From contig PCVQ01000062.1 of the NCBI GenBank assembly GCA_002796025.1, positions 1 to 14,076 of the forward strand: DNA of 14,076 bases, in the 5' to 3' direction. This stretch comes from Candidatus Peregrinibacteria bacterium CG11_big_fil_rev_8_21_14_0_20_46_8 (GTDB lineage: Bacteria > Patescibacteriota > Gracilibacteria > UBA1369 > UM-FILTER-53-11). The position numbers and the translations under genes are program-made. Position 1 is the first letter of the stretch; each line of letters starts with the position of its first letter. Shown here piece by piece: positions 5,734 to 12,484 of the stretch. The notes under the pieces were generated by a model. That model was not told the DNA's origin, did no database searches, and saw nothing but the letters and a program-made list of their open reading frames with translations.

Positions 5734-5763
5734 AGTTTAACTGAATAGAAAGGCAAAAGTCAA
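5734..5763 (-). promoter_or_regulatory. Promoter of the rpsP operon
   Basis: On the minus strand, TTGACT (5763-5758), an 18-nt spacer and TAAACT (5739-5734). The -10 ends 10 nt before the S16 ATG, leaving a leader of only a few bases. The -35 overlaps the stop codon of the upstream gene. Confidence 0.55.
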
Positions 5764-6446
5764 CGGTATTTAGGCTTTTCTTTTCGGTAAGGTATCGCCT
5801 TCAAGTATTTTTCAAATTCCTCCTGACTTTCGTATCGTTCGTCATCTGTGTAGGTAACTGGATAAAATTTTCCATCGAGAAATCCCCATACCGGTTGACG
5901 CCCTTTTACCGATGCATTCAGCGTAAATTCATTTGCTGCATTAGTTTCTGATTTGTATACCCATCCTTTTTTTCCGTATTTATTCAGCAAATCTTGAACT
6001 GGCTTCGGTACAGGTCCGTTTCGAATCGCACCGAAGGATTTTTGTTCGTCGCCAAATGTAATTTCTTCATTATCAAGCGCAATACGATCATTCGTTATGG
6101 TGAGGATGTTTGCTGGACCGGAATAGTTTTTGATTTCGACAATAACGGCTTCCCCTCTTTTCGTTGCAGTAACAGCTTTAGTGTTTTGATCAAAATCAAG
6201 GGCAGTATCTAATCCATGAATTTCTAGGGCGTCATCAACGATATATATATCGAATTTGGTCAGAAAATCGATTACATCTTGTGATATGTTGTAGGTAATC
6301 TCCACCCCTTCGGGGCGTAGAGTTATGACATCTTCTATCTTAGCTTTTGTTGTTTGTTGCTCACTTGTACAGGCATTTGCCGCAAGAGGGGCTGTGCCGA
6401 GTGCAGCACGCAGAAGAATTTTTGCAATTTCAGAAGGTTTATTCAT
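5760..6446 (-). CDS. Possible lipoprotein of unknown function
   Basis: The 228-residue protein has a basic N-terminus followed by a mildly hydrophobic segment and A-N-A-C at 23-26. This is an imperfect lipobox (Ala at -3), with Cys26 the only cysteine. A polar Ser/Gln/Thr linker follows, as in lipoproteins. The rest is strand-rich: short beta-like segments such as VEITYNI, DIYIVDD, AVIVEIKN and ILTITNDRI suggest a beta-sandwich or repeated hairpins. The C-terminal part (KGWVYKSE, PVWGFLDGKFYPVTY) is followed by a Lys-rich end. No family recognised. It has its own promoter, with -10 TATTAT 10 nt before the ATG, and its stop overlaps the -35 of the rpsP promoter. Confidence 0.65.
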   Translation of the reverse strand: MNKPSEIAKILLRAALGTAPLAANACTSEQQTTKAKIEDVITLRPEGVEITYNISQDVIDFLTKFDIYIVDDALEIHGLDTALDFDQNTKAVTATKRGEAVIVEIKNYSGPANILTITNDRIALDNEEITFGDEQKSFGAIRNGPVPKPVQDLLNKYGKKGWVYKSETNAANEFTLNASVKGRQPVWGFLDGKFYPVTYTDDERYESQEEFEKYLKAIPYRKEKPKYR

Positions 6447-6456
6447 GCGGATGTAT

Positions 6457-6484
6457 ATAATACATGAGTATCATATTTTGTAAA
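6457..6484 (-). promoter_or_regulatory. Promoter of the 6446-5760 gene
   Basis: On the minus strand, TTTACA (6484-6479), a 16-nt spacer and TATTAT (6462-6457), ending 10 nt before the ATG. A small dyad, ATGTAT/ATACAT (6451-6465), covers the -10. Confidence 0.5.
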
Positions 6485-6491
6485 TAGCGTT

Positions 6492-6815
6492 TTACTCCCG
6501 CATCTCCTGATGCAAATTCACCGTTACCCGGGTTTTTATTTCTTTAATCGTAGGGCCGTCGAGACGTTTGTTTAAAATCTCTATAAGTTCCGCCGACCGC
6601 TCTTTTATTCGTTGTGCCCAAGCCGGATTTGCCACGCCAATAATTAGCGTTCCTCCTTTGTATACTCGGGCATGCGTATATTTAAGCGCCTCCGGGTGGA
6701 TGATTTCTGGCGCGATTTTTTCGTATTGTACACATACCATTGCGGCATTTACGGTGCCACGCAAACCGTTTCGGTTAATGGTTCTGGGTAAAAGATGAGA
6801 AAGCTTTGTAAACAT
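6492..6815 (-). CDS. DUF721 / DciA-like protein
   Basis: The 107-residue protein fits the DUF721 (DciA) pattern: an N-terminal helix starting near LLPRTINRNGL, a central block with ARVYKGGTLIIGVANPAWAQRI (the hallmark strand plus 'aWa' motif) and a C-terminal ELIEILNKRLDGPTIKEIKTRV. DciA proteins help load the replicative helicase DnaB in many bacteria lacking DnaC. The Trp at the hallmark position and the LN motif are present. The Tyr-rich segment before the hallmark strand is less typical. Last gene of a pepA-GT-dciA operon, 8 bp after the glycosyltransferase stop, so it is co-transcribed with genes of unrelated function. No Shine-Dalgarno is seen. Confident for DUF721, less so for a helicase-loading role. 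Confidence 0.75.
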   Translation of the reverse strand: MFTKLSHLLPRTINRNGLRGTVNAAMVCVQYEKIAPEIIHPEALKYTHARVYKGGTLIIGVANPAWAQRIKERSAELIEILNKRLDGPTIKEIKTRVTVNLHQEMRE

Positions 6816-6823
6816 TTACAAAA

Positions 6824-7948
6824 TTATTGTTGTAGAGCTTCACTGTATACTTCCAAAGTTTCACGTGCCATCTTATCCCACGAAAATTCTTTTACCCGCT
6901 CAAAGCCCCTTTCACGATATTTTTTTCGCGTTTCTTCGCTCTTTGTAAGTTCGGCCATCTTTGCGGCCATATCATGAACATCGTGAGGATTAAAAAAGAT
7001 GGCATTATCGCGGCCGCACACCTCTGGAATCGAAGATGTTTCCGAAGCACACACCGGCACGCCGCTCGCAAATGCTTCAAGCGCAGGCAGACCAAAGCCC
7101 TCATAAAACGAGGGCAGCACATACATCATCGCCGCATTATAAAGTAATACAATATCATTGTCCGGCACGTGGCCCGTAAACCGTACTGATCCCTCGAGCT
7201 TCTCTTTGCCAACAGTATTTTGTACTTCGGGATACCATGGATCGTGCTTGCCGCTAATAACGAGCCAGCCTTCAAAGCCATGCTCTTTTTTGAGAACCGC
7301 GAAGGCGCGAATAAGATTTACAAGATTTTTGTGTGAGCGCCAGACGCCGGTATAGAGAATGTATGGTTTAGTCAGGCCGTAATCTTCTCGAAACGTTTCG
7401 AGAAGATGCTGATCGGTAATATGATGAAAACGATGCCCTACCCCATTGTGAATAACCTGAATTTTCTCCGGATGAATATTCAATAAATTGACGGCATCCT
7501 TTTTTGTATATGCAGAAACCGCGATAATTTTTTTTGCACGTCGGGCAATGGAGCGAATAACAAGATTGTATGCAAATTGATATATGGGGTGGCCCATTTT
7601 TTGACCCGGATAAAAGCTGAGCGTAAGGTCGTGAATTGTTACTACTGAGGGGCGGCGGTATAAAAGCGGTGCATTAAAGTGAGTAAAGTGCATGAGGTCG
7701 AGATTGTGGCGCTTGAGCATTTGGGCAAATTTCCACTGTTCCGCAAATGTATAGTGCGGCACACCGGCATGTACTTTTTTAAAATGTTTATTTGGCACTT
7801 CAAATTCACGATAATAAGGATCGTTCATAAAAAGTATGTACTCGTGGCGAGTGTCGATTTTTGCAAGATGTTCCACAAGTTCTTTTACATAGCAGCCAAT
7901 GCCAGTAAATGCGGAACTGTAAAATCGGGCGTCAATACCAATGCGCAT
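6824..7948 (-). CDS. GT4-family glycosyltransferase
   Basis: The 374-residue protein is a GT-B enzyme. The N-terminal acceptor domain opens with RIGIDARFYSSAFTGIGCYV, the usual 'IGiDaR---GiGrY' start. The donor-binding domain begins near 190 with PYILYTGVWRSHKNLVNLIRAF (Arg204 and Lys207 contact nucleotide-sugar phosphates in the family). The EX7E motif is EGFGLPALE (Glu283, Glu291), followed by ASGVPVCAS and SIPEV. It should transfer a sugar from an activated donor, retaining the anomeric configuration, most likely onto a lipid- or surface-glycan acceptor at the inner membrane. The substrate cannot be read from sequence. Full length and apparently active. Second gene of the pepA operon, 13 bp downstream of pepA. 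Confidence 0.93.
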   Translation of the reverse strand: MRIGIDARFYSSAFTGIGCYVKELVEHLAKIDTRHEYILFMNDPYYREFEVPNKHFKKVHAGVPHYTFAEQWKFAQMLKRHNLDLMHFTHFNAPLLYRRPSVVTIHDLTLSFYPGQKMGHPIYQFAYNLVIRSIARRAKKIIAVSAYTKKDAVNLLNIHPEKIQVIHNGVGHRFHHITDQHLLETFREDYGLTKPYILYTGVWRSHKNLVNLIRAFAVLKKEHGFEGWLVISGKHDPWYPEVQNTVGKEKLEGSVRFTGHVPDNDIVLLYNAAMMYVLPSFYEGFGLPALEAFASGVPVCASETSSIPEVCGRDNAIFFNPHDVHDMAAKMAELTKSEETRKKYRERGFERVKEFSWDKMARETLEVYSEALQQ

Positions 7949-7961
7949 AACAATGTAAAAG

Positions 7962-9431
7962 TTAACCTAGCTCTTCCATAAAGCGCACAAGTGTACGAAG
8001 TCCAAATCCGGTTGCGCCTTTGGTTTCGTACTTTTTAGGCGTTTGTGTAAAGGCGGGACCGGCAATGTCGAGATGCGCCCACTTGGTCTTTTTATCGACA
8101 AACTCTTCGAGAAAGGCTGCTGCGGTTGAGGCGCCGGCATAGCGGACAGTGCTGGTATTTTGAATGTCTGCAAAGGTTCCTTTAATTTGCTCGTGGTGCT
8201 CTTTGTGAATCGGCATAGGCCAGAGGTCTTCATTAATTTCGTCACCCGCTTTGCGGATTTTTTCTGCGAGCTCTTTGTCGTTACCGAAGAGGCCGGCATA
8301 ACGATAGCCCAGAGCTACCATGCAGGCGCCGGTGAGTGTCGCGAGATCGATAAGATATTTCGGTTTGTATTCTTTAATGGTATATGCGATCGCATCGGCA
8401 AGTACCAAGCGCCCCTCTGCGTCGGTGTTGGTAACTTCGATGGTTTTTCCGGAATAACTTTTGATGATTTCTGATGGCTTTTGTGCAAGCGGGCCGATGA
8501 GGTTTTCTGTCATTGCACACGTAATAATAACGCGCCGCTTAATATTGAGTTTTTTAAGAAGGCGCGCAAACGCAATGACTGTTGCAGCGCCCGACTTGTC
8601 GAGTTGCATATCTTCGATGTGTCCGCTTGGCTTTAAATTATAGCCGCCGGAGTCAAAGATAATCCCCTTTCCTACAAGTGCTACAGTCTCATCTTTTTTT
8701 GCACCGTGCGGATTGTAATCCATTACAATGAGGCGCGCATCATCCGGCGAGCCGCGATTCACAGCCAAAATTGCACCGCACCCCAGTTTTTTCAATTCCT
8801 TATTTTTGAGAATTTTTAATTTGGCGCCGCTGGCCTTTGCCGCTTCTTTTGCGCGCTGATCAAAGAATTCCGGATTTGCGATGTTTGGAGGTGAGTTGAT
8901 CCAGTCGCGCAAATCGTTTTTTACTTCAGCAATAAGAATTCCTTTTTCTATTGCGTGATGCGCCGCACTGTTCTTTTTTACATCTGTAACTTCCAGCACG
9001 TCGATATGCTGTTCTTGAATAGTCTTTGCGCTTTTGCCAGTTTTCCATTGGCGTGCTTGATTATAGTTTGCGAGTACTGCCGCCTCCCCTACCGCCTGGC
9101 CGAATTTTCCGAGTTCATCGTCCATTATAATACAAACCGTGTGTTCTTTATGTGATTTTGCACTCTTTACGGCACTTGCAATGGCATCGAGTACCGCGGC
9201 ATAGTCGAGCTTCTTTTTTTCACCCATTCCTACAAAGATAACTTTGCTGGCCAAATTGCTGATGCCGTCATATTTATAAAAGAGCTGGCCCGATTTCGCC
9301 TCGAACTCTTTATTCTTCTCGAGTTGCTGGATGAATTTTGCAACGGCGGCGTCATGCGGCTTTTCTTTTGAATAGACGGGATAGATGACGACCGCGCGCG
9401 CACTCGGCTTGGCAACAAGAGAGAGTTTCAT
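7962..9431 (-). CDS. pepA: Leucyl aminopeptidase (M17 family)
   Basis: At 489 residues the protein is the usual length for M17 enzymes. It has an N-terminal macro-like domain (1-160) and a C-terminal catalytic domain. The two-metal site is complete: GKGIIFDSGG (Lys255, Asp260), KPSG (Lys267), LDKSGAATV (Asp278), and NTDAEGRLVLADA (Asp337, Glu339, Arg341). One small departure is Lys at 279, where Met is common after the metal Asp. It cleaves N-terminal residues from peptides in the cytoplasm and probably forms a hexamer, as is usual in the family. Related PepA proteins also bind DNA at some recombination sites; nothing here shows that. The start ATG at 9431 has no Shine-Dalgarno. First gene of a three-gene operon. 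Confidence 0.95.
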   Translation of the reverse strand: MKLSLVAKPSARAVVIYPVYSKEKPHDAAVAKFIQQLEKNKEFEAKSGQLFYKYDGISNLASKVIFVGMGEKKKLDYAAVLDAIASAVKSAKSHKEHTVCIIMDDELGKFGQAVGEAAVLANYNQARQWKTGKSAKTIQEQHIDVLEVTDVKKNSAAHHAIEKGILIAEVKNDLRDWINSPPNIANPEFFDQRAKEAAKASGAKLKILKNKELKKLGCGAILAVNRGSPDDARLIVMDYNPHGAKKDETVALVGKGIIFDSGGYNLKPSGHIEDMQLDKSGAATVIAFARLLKKLNIKRRVIITCAMTENLIGPLAQKPSEIIKSYSGKTIEVTNTDAEGRLVLADAIAYTIKEYKPKYLIDLATLTGACMVALGYRYAGLFGNDKELAEKIRKAGDEINEDLWPMPIHKEHHEQIKGTFADIQNTSTVRYAGASTAAAFLEEFVDKKTKWAHLDIAGPAFTQTPKKYETKGATGFGLRTLVRFMEELG

Positions 9432-9484
9432 ATGTGCAGAATTAATTAAGTAGTAATCGAATCTTAAAGGTAATTGAGTTAATT

Positions 9485-10429
9485 TTAAAGCTGAAGAAGC
9501 GTGTGCCAGCGTTGTGCGGTTTGTGCTCGCGAATAGTGCTGGATGACTTGTTCCGCGTTGCGCTGACCTGTATCAAAATGTGCCGAAAAGTTTTTTGCTG
9601 CTGCCGTAATTTTTTCTATATCGTCATGGACGCTTTTTGTCTGAAGTTTAATTGCATTTTCGCCAGGGGTTAAAAAATCGGTTACACCTCCGAGAATGTT
9701 GCTGGCTACTGTGCAGCCGCTGGCTACGGCTTCCAGTGCGGGTAATCCAAATCCTTCGGCGGGTAGCCGGCGGAAGAGGCCTGCTTTATGTGTGCCGGTA
9801 ATGTAGATGAAGAGCTTTGCGTTGCGGAGTTCGGCTGCAAATGTTTCGTGTTCTATCCATTCGTTGACTATCCGAATATTGAGTTCGCTATGTTGGAGTG
9901 CAGGCAGAAGATGGTTTAGGCAGTAGTCAATCTGTTTGCGCGTGTGGATAAATAAGTCGAATTCACGCTCGTGAGGCGGCGGGCCGGGTGTAATAAAGGG
10001 AGCAAGAGGTGGAGGAATGTAGGCAAGATTGTTGTGCGGATTTTTTAACGACCATTGGCTAAGGACATATCGACTGACGCAGGCAATGGTTATATCGTCG
10101 GGTACTTTAATTCCCCACCCAAAACTTTGAGCATAGTAAATAATGTGCGCATGTGGCTTTGCAGCCCGGATCTCTTGGATATGTTTTTCGATAAGTGGTC
10201 CCCATGTGACGATAAAAATGTCTTCGGACGTGGTGCCGTTCTGAGTGGTCGAGAGCTCAAAAGCTTGCTGTGGAGAGAGCGCTTCGCCATGTTTTTCGTG
10301 TGTTGTCACAAAAAAACTCTCTAATTTTAAATCCTCACTCAAGATGCGTTCAACATCTTGAATGACCATGTTGCCGCCTGAGCGATAGCGCTCAGACAAG
10401 CCGGGCAAAAAGAAAAAAGCCCTTTTCAT
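9485..10429 (-). CDS. GT4-type glycosyltransferase, short form
   Basis: At 314 residues this is about 60 shorter than the other glycosyltransferase in the window. The C-terminal donor domain is clear: AEGFGLPALEAVASGCTVASN with the EX7E pair Glu225/Glu233, and ILGGVTDFLTPGENAI. The N-terminal half has alternating strands (FIVTWGP, HIIYYAQSFGWGI, ITIACVSRYVLSQW) typical of GT-B acceptor domains but reduced. The usual R/K donor-phosphate motif near the domain boundary is not obvious; HTRKQ (162-166) may stand in for it. Acceptor and donor are unknown, though surface glycan synthesis is the likely context. A predicted promoter lies directly upstream, and 53 bp separate its stop from the pepA start, so it may be its own unit. 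Confidence 0.85.
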   Translation of the reverse strand: MKRAFFFLPGLSERYRSGGNMVIQDVERILSEDLKLESFFVTTHEKHGEALSPQQAFELSTTQNGTTSEDIFIVTWGPLIEKHIQEIRAAKPHAHIIYYAQSFGWGIKVPDDITIACVSRYVLSQWSLKNPHNNLAYIPPPLAPFITPGPPPHEREFDLFIHTRKQIDYCLNHLLPALQHSELNIRIVNEWIEHETFAAELRNAKLFIYITGTHKAGLFRRLPAEGFGLPALEAVASGCTVASNILGGVTDFLTPGENAIKLQTKSVHDDIEKITAAAKNFSAHFDTGQRNAEQVIQHYSRAQTAQRWHTLLQL

Positions 10430-10435
10430 GAAGTG

Positions 10436-10444
10436 ATTTTAGCA
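10436..10444 (-). promoter_or_regulatory. Extended -10 promoter, predicted leaderless start
   Basis: On the minus strand, TGcTAAAAT (10444-10436) ends 6 nt before the ATG at 10429. The same element and distance occur at 4015-4030, and the expected +1 coincides with the start codon. There is no good -35. Confidence 0.5.
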
Positions 10445-10478
10445 CAGCGCCGTCAATACCTTTGCGCATGATTTTTAT

Positions 10479-10507
10479 TTGAAGAAAAAAGTATAGTATC
10501 ATATACT
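10479..10507 (+). promoter_or_regulatory. Promoter of the tRNA-Asp gene
   Basis: TTGAAG (10479-10484), a 17-nt spacer, TATACT (10502-10507). Start is expected near 10514, 10 nt before the mature tRNA. The -10 lies in the right arm of a perfect 8-bp inverted repeat AAAGTATA/TATACTTT (10488-10509), so a second TATACT faces the other way at 10495-10490. Confidence 0.65.
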
Positions 10508-10523
10508 TTGCGCCACTACGTAT

Positions 10524-10600
10524 GGTCCGGTAGATCAACTGGTTAGATCGCGTCCCTGTCACGGACGAGGTTGCGGGTTCAAGTCCCGTCCGGACCGCCA
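10524..10600 (+). tRNA. tRNA-Asp (anticodon GUC)
   Basis: A 77-nt cloverleaf. Acceptor arms are GGTCCGG and CCGGACC with discriminator G and an encoded CCA. The D arm is GATC...GATC. The anticodon stem CGTCC/GGACG holds the loop CTGTCAC with anticodon GTC. The T arm is GCGGG-TTCAAGT-CCCGT, ending in a G-T pair. G at the discriminator position and the GUC anticodon both fit aspartate. No intron. Confidence 0.97.
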
Positions 10601-10606
10601 GAAAAT

Positions 10607-11413
10607 ATGATGTTTTATCCGCTCTTCCTCATTCAGCTCGCCACATCATTTATTATAGGCGGCGCTCTTATTGCGTTATTGAGTTTTGTTGCCGAGCGTG
10701 CGGATGAGCGGATTGCGGGAATTATTATTTCGCTGCCATCAACGGTTGCGATCAGCTATTTTTTTATTGGCTGGGCAGTCGGGCCGCAGGCAGTTGCAGA
10801 GGCGGCGCCGTTGGCGCCGCTGGTGGTTGGAATAATTATGCTTTTTACTATTGTGTATCTCTATCTTTCGAAAATTCGCATTCGCAACAAAGGTGCAGCG
10901 ATTGCGCTGTGTATTGGCGGCGCTACTTCGGTCTGGCTGCTGCTTGCAATCCCGCTCGCAGTTTATAAATTTAATAATCTCCTCCTCTCTTTGGGCGGTT
11001 ACATTGTGCTCGCTCTTTTTGCTTACTATTTTATTACTGTGCGTCCGCAGATTCGAACCAATCATGTGCGGCTGCACTACACATTTGCCCAGAAACTTGG
11101 ACGAGCAGCCTTTGCCGGAGCGGTTATTACTTTCACGGTTTTTCTCTCAAAAACACTCGGTCCATTTTGGGGCGGTATTTTTAGCATGTTTCCGGCGGTC
11201 TATCTTTCGAGCTTTATTATTCTGCACTGGCATTACGACAGCGATTTTCTTTTTAAAGTTTGGAAGAAAACGCCGCTTGGAACTTTGGCTTTTACTATAT
11301 ATCCGGTGGCGGCAATCTATACGTTTCCGGCTTTTGGGGTGCTTGGAGGCACCATTGGAGCGTATGCGATTTCTTTATTGGGATTTTTCGCAGCCGCGCG
11401 GATTTCGCGATAA
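10607..11413 (+). CDS. Polytopic membrane protein with an internal duplication
   Basis: The 268-residue protein has about nine hydrophobic segments, near 8-28, 37-57, 69-90, 97-119, 123-145, 166-183, 188-208, 224-242 and 244-264. Residues 18-56 and 170-208 align without gaps, sharing G-A-x-I, a later G-I, an S/M-(L/F)-P kink and a final W. This points to two homologous halves, as in many transporters. I do not recognise the family; small-molecule transport is a guess. The ATG at 10607 (or 10610) is taken because any earlier in-frame start, such as the TTG at 10571, lies inside the tRNA. It follows the tRNA CCA by 6 nt without a visible promoter, so it is probably made from the tRNA transcript. 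Confidence 0.75.
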   Translation: MMFYPLFLIQLATSFIIGGALIALLSFVAERADERIAGIIISLPSTVAISYFFIGWAVGPQAVAEAAPLAPLVVGIIMLFTIVYLYLSKIRIRNKGAAIALCIGGATSVWLLLAIPLAVYKFNNLLLSLGGYIVLALFAYYFITVRPQIRTNHVRLHYTFAQKLGRAAFAGAVITFTVFLSKTLGPFWGGIFSMFPAVYLSSFIILHWHYDSDFLFKVWKKTPLGTLAFTIYPVAAIYTFPAFGVLGGTIGAYAISLLGFFAAARISR

Positions 11414-11445
11414 GATGATCGCTCTGTAAAAATATAATTTAGTCA

Positions 11446-11520
11446 AATTAACAGGTTAGTGGACTTCCTAGGAAGCCTATCGAGTGTCAATTAACAGGTT
11501 AGAAGCTTCTCTAGAAAGGA
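11446..11520. repeat. Two imperfect repeats with palindromes, 43 bp apart
   Basis: AATTAACAGGTTAG occurs at 11446-11459 and 11489-11502. Each is followed by a palindromic block: CTTCCTAGGAAG (perfect 12-mer, 11464-11475) after the first, and AGAAGCTTCT (perfect 10-mer, 11501-11510) running into CTAGAAAGG after the second. The two units align over about 30 bp allowing one gap. Only two copies exist in the window. Position upstream of the 11560 gene suggests paired protein-binding sites. Confidence 0.7.
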
Positions 11521-11540
11521 CATACGGAAAGCACTCCATG

Positions 11541-11570
11541 TTGACATACTATAGCTTTTATGGCTAAATG
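11541..11570 (+). promoter_or_regulatory. Probable promoter of the asparaginase-like operon
   Basis: A perfect TTGACA lies at 11541-11546. With an 18-nt spacer the -10 would be TAAATG (11565-11570), 7 nt before the second in-frame ATG (11578), which would then be the true start. A -10 at TACTAT (11547-11552) would instead serve the ATG at 11560, but it would lack a -35. The call is uncertain between these. Confidence 0.4.
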
Positions 11571-11579
11571 TTTAGCCAT
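11560..11579. promoter_or_regulatory. Perfect 9-bp dyad covering the start codon
   Basis: ATGGCTAAA (11560-11568) and TTTAGCCAT (11571-11579) are exact inverted repeats around a central TG. The first arm begins with the first ATG, and the second arm includes AT of the second ATG (11578). It could be a repressor operator over the -10, or act as an mRNA structure at the initiation site, though a 2-nt loop would require opening of a few inner pairs. Confidence 0.65.
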
Positions 11580-12480
11580 GCAAAATTCAATAGCACAGCC
11601 GTACACATTAGGTGAAAATGAAGCTGAAGCATATGGCCCCGAAGGAATTGGAATTTCAACAGCCGATTTCTTGCGCGACGATTTACGCCAGCGGCTTTTA
11701 GCAGCCGACGATATTGGTGAATTGGGCTTTTTTGAGGAGCGAGAAATGGAGCGGTCATCCGTTGCGGTGGTTAGAGCAAGCCCTGCCCTTACTGCAGAGC
11801 ATTTTGATGTAATGACTACTCGGGCGGAAGCGATAATTTTGATCGGCTTTGCAACTGGTACTACGCCAGATAGATTAGAGCCGGTTATTAAAAAACGAGT
11901 CCAGAGTGGTGTGCCGGTTTTTATTCTGGCTGCAAATTATGCAGAAAATAATGGGCCATATCGTTTGGCGTATGCAGCTGGCCAGGGCAATTTGTCAGCA
12001 GGAGCTGTTCTGCTTCAAAAAATTAATATAAATAGTACTGTTTTTTTGTGTGAAATAATTAAAGATGCTATCGAAGATGGAAAACGCGGACAAGAACTCG
12101 CCCATTACATCGAACAAATGTTTGCATATCATTCCGGGCAACAGCCGCCAAAGGCCGAATGGGAGACCCCAGAAGAAGGCGTTGCACATTATAGAGCGAA
12201 TACGTACGAACCGTTTTTGAGGAGGCTAGGATACGGCCCTTTTGGTGTTCGTTTATTTGCTGAAAAGTGGGAGCAAGTTGGTACCAGGATGAATACAAAA
12301 GTGGCAGTGGCGCTTGAGCAAGAATTGAAGAAAATTGAAAAAACAGTACAAATTACGCGCCAAAAAAATAGTAGTGGTCGTGCTCCAAAAGGTCTTCGTA
12401 AAAAATTGCGCGCAATAAAGGCAGCAATCCGTAAGGCGCTCATTGCGCAAGATAAACATCATTACCCACTGACGATATAA
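11560..12480 (+). CDS. Orphan asparaginase C-terminal-domain protein
   Basis: The protein has 306 residues, or 300 if it starts at the ATG at 11578. Residues about 66-190 follow the C-terminal domain of L-asparaginase/GatD proteins in order: SSVAVVRASPALTAEHFDVM, AEAIILIGFATGTTPDRLEPVI, GVPVFILAANYAEN, GPYRLAYAAGQGNLSAGAVLL, then the closing helix. In real asparaginases this domain binds substrate across the subunit interface, while the catalytic Thr residues (TGGTI and the TDT motif) lie in the N-terminal domain. That domain is absent: residues 1-65 have no TGGTI. It is therefore unlikely to hydrolyse asparagine and may be a ligand-binding or regulatory form. Residues 200-306 are unfamiliar and end in a strongly basic, probably nucleic-acid- or protein-binding tail (KKLRAIKAAIRK). 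Co-transcribed with the next gene, 4 bp away. Confidence 0.65.
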   Translation: MAKCLAMQNSIAQPYTLGENEAEAYGPEGIGISTADFLRDDLRQRLLAADDIGELGFFEEREMERSSVAVVRASPALTAEHFDVMTTRAEAIILIGFATGTTPDRLEPVIKKRVQSGVPVFILAANYAENNGPYRLAYAAGQGNLSAGAVLLQKININSTVFLCEIIKDAIEDGKRGQELAHYIEQMFAYHSGQQPPKAEWETPEEGVAHYRANTYEPFLRRLGYGPFGVRLFAEKWEQVGTRMNTKVAVALEQELKKIEKTVQITRQKNSSGRAPKGLRKKLRAIKAAIRKALIAQDKHHYPLTI

Positions 12481-12484
12481 AGAC

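Noticed and set aside
10524..10600. tRNA-Asp as an integration site for a mobile element
   Set aside because: No second copy of the tRNA 3' end and no integrase gene are in the window; the membrane protein directly follows the tRNA.
11401..11440. Terminator after the membrane protein (GCGA...TCGC at 11406-11421)
   Set aside because: The stem is only four pairs and the bases after it are A-rich rather than a T run.
11446..11520. CRISPR-like array
   Set aside because: Only two imperfect repeats with one spacer-like gap, internal palindromes and no cas genes nearby.
11560..12480. Active L-asparaginase or GatD
   Set aside because: The N-terminal catalytic domain with TGGTI and TDT motifs is absent, so only the C-terminal domain resemblance is claimed.
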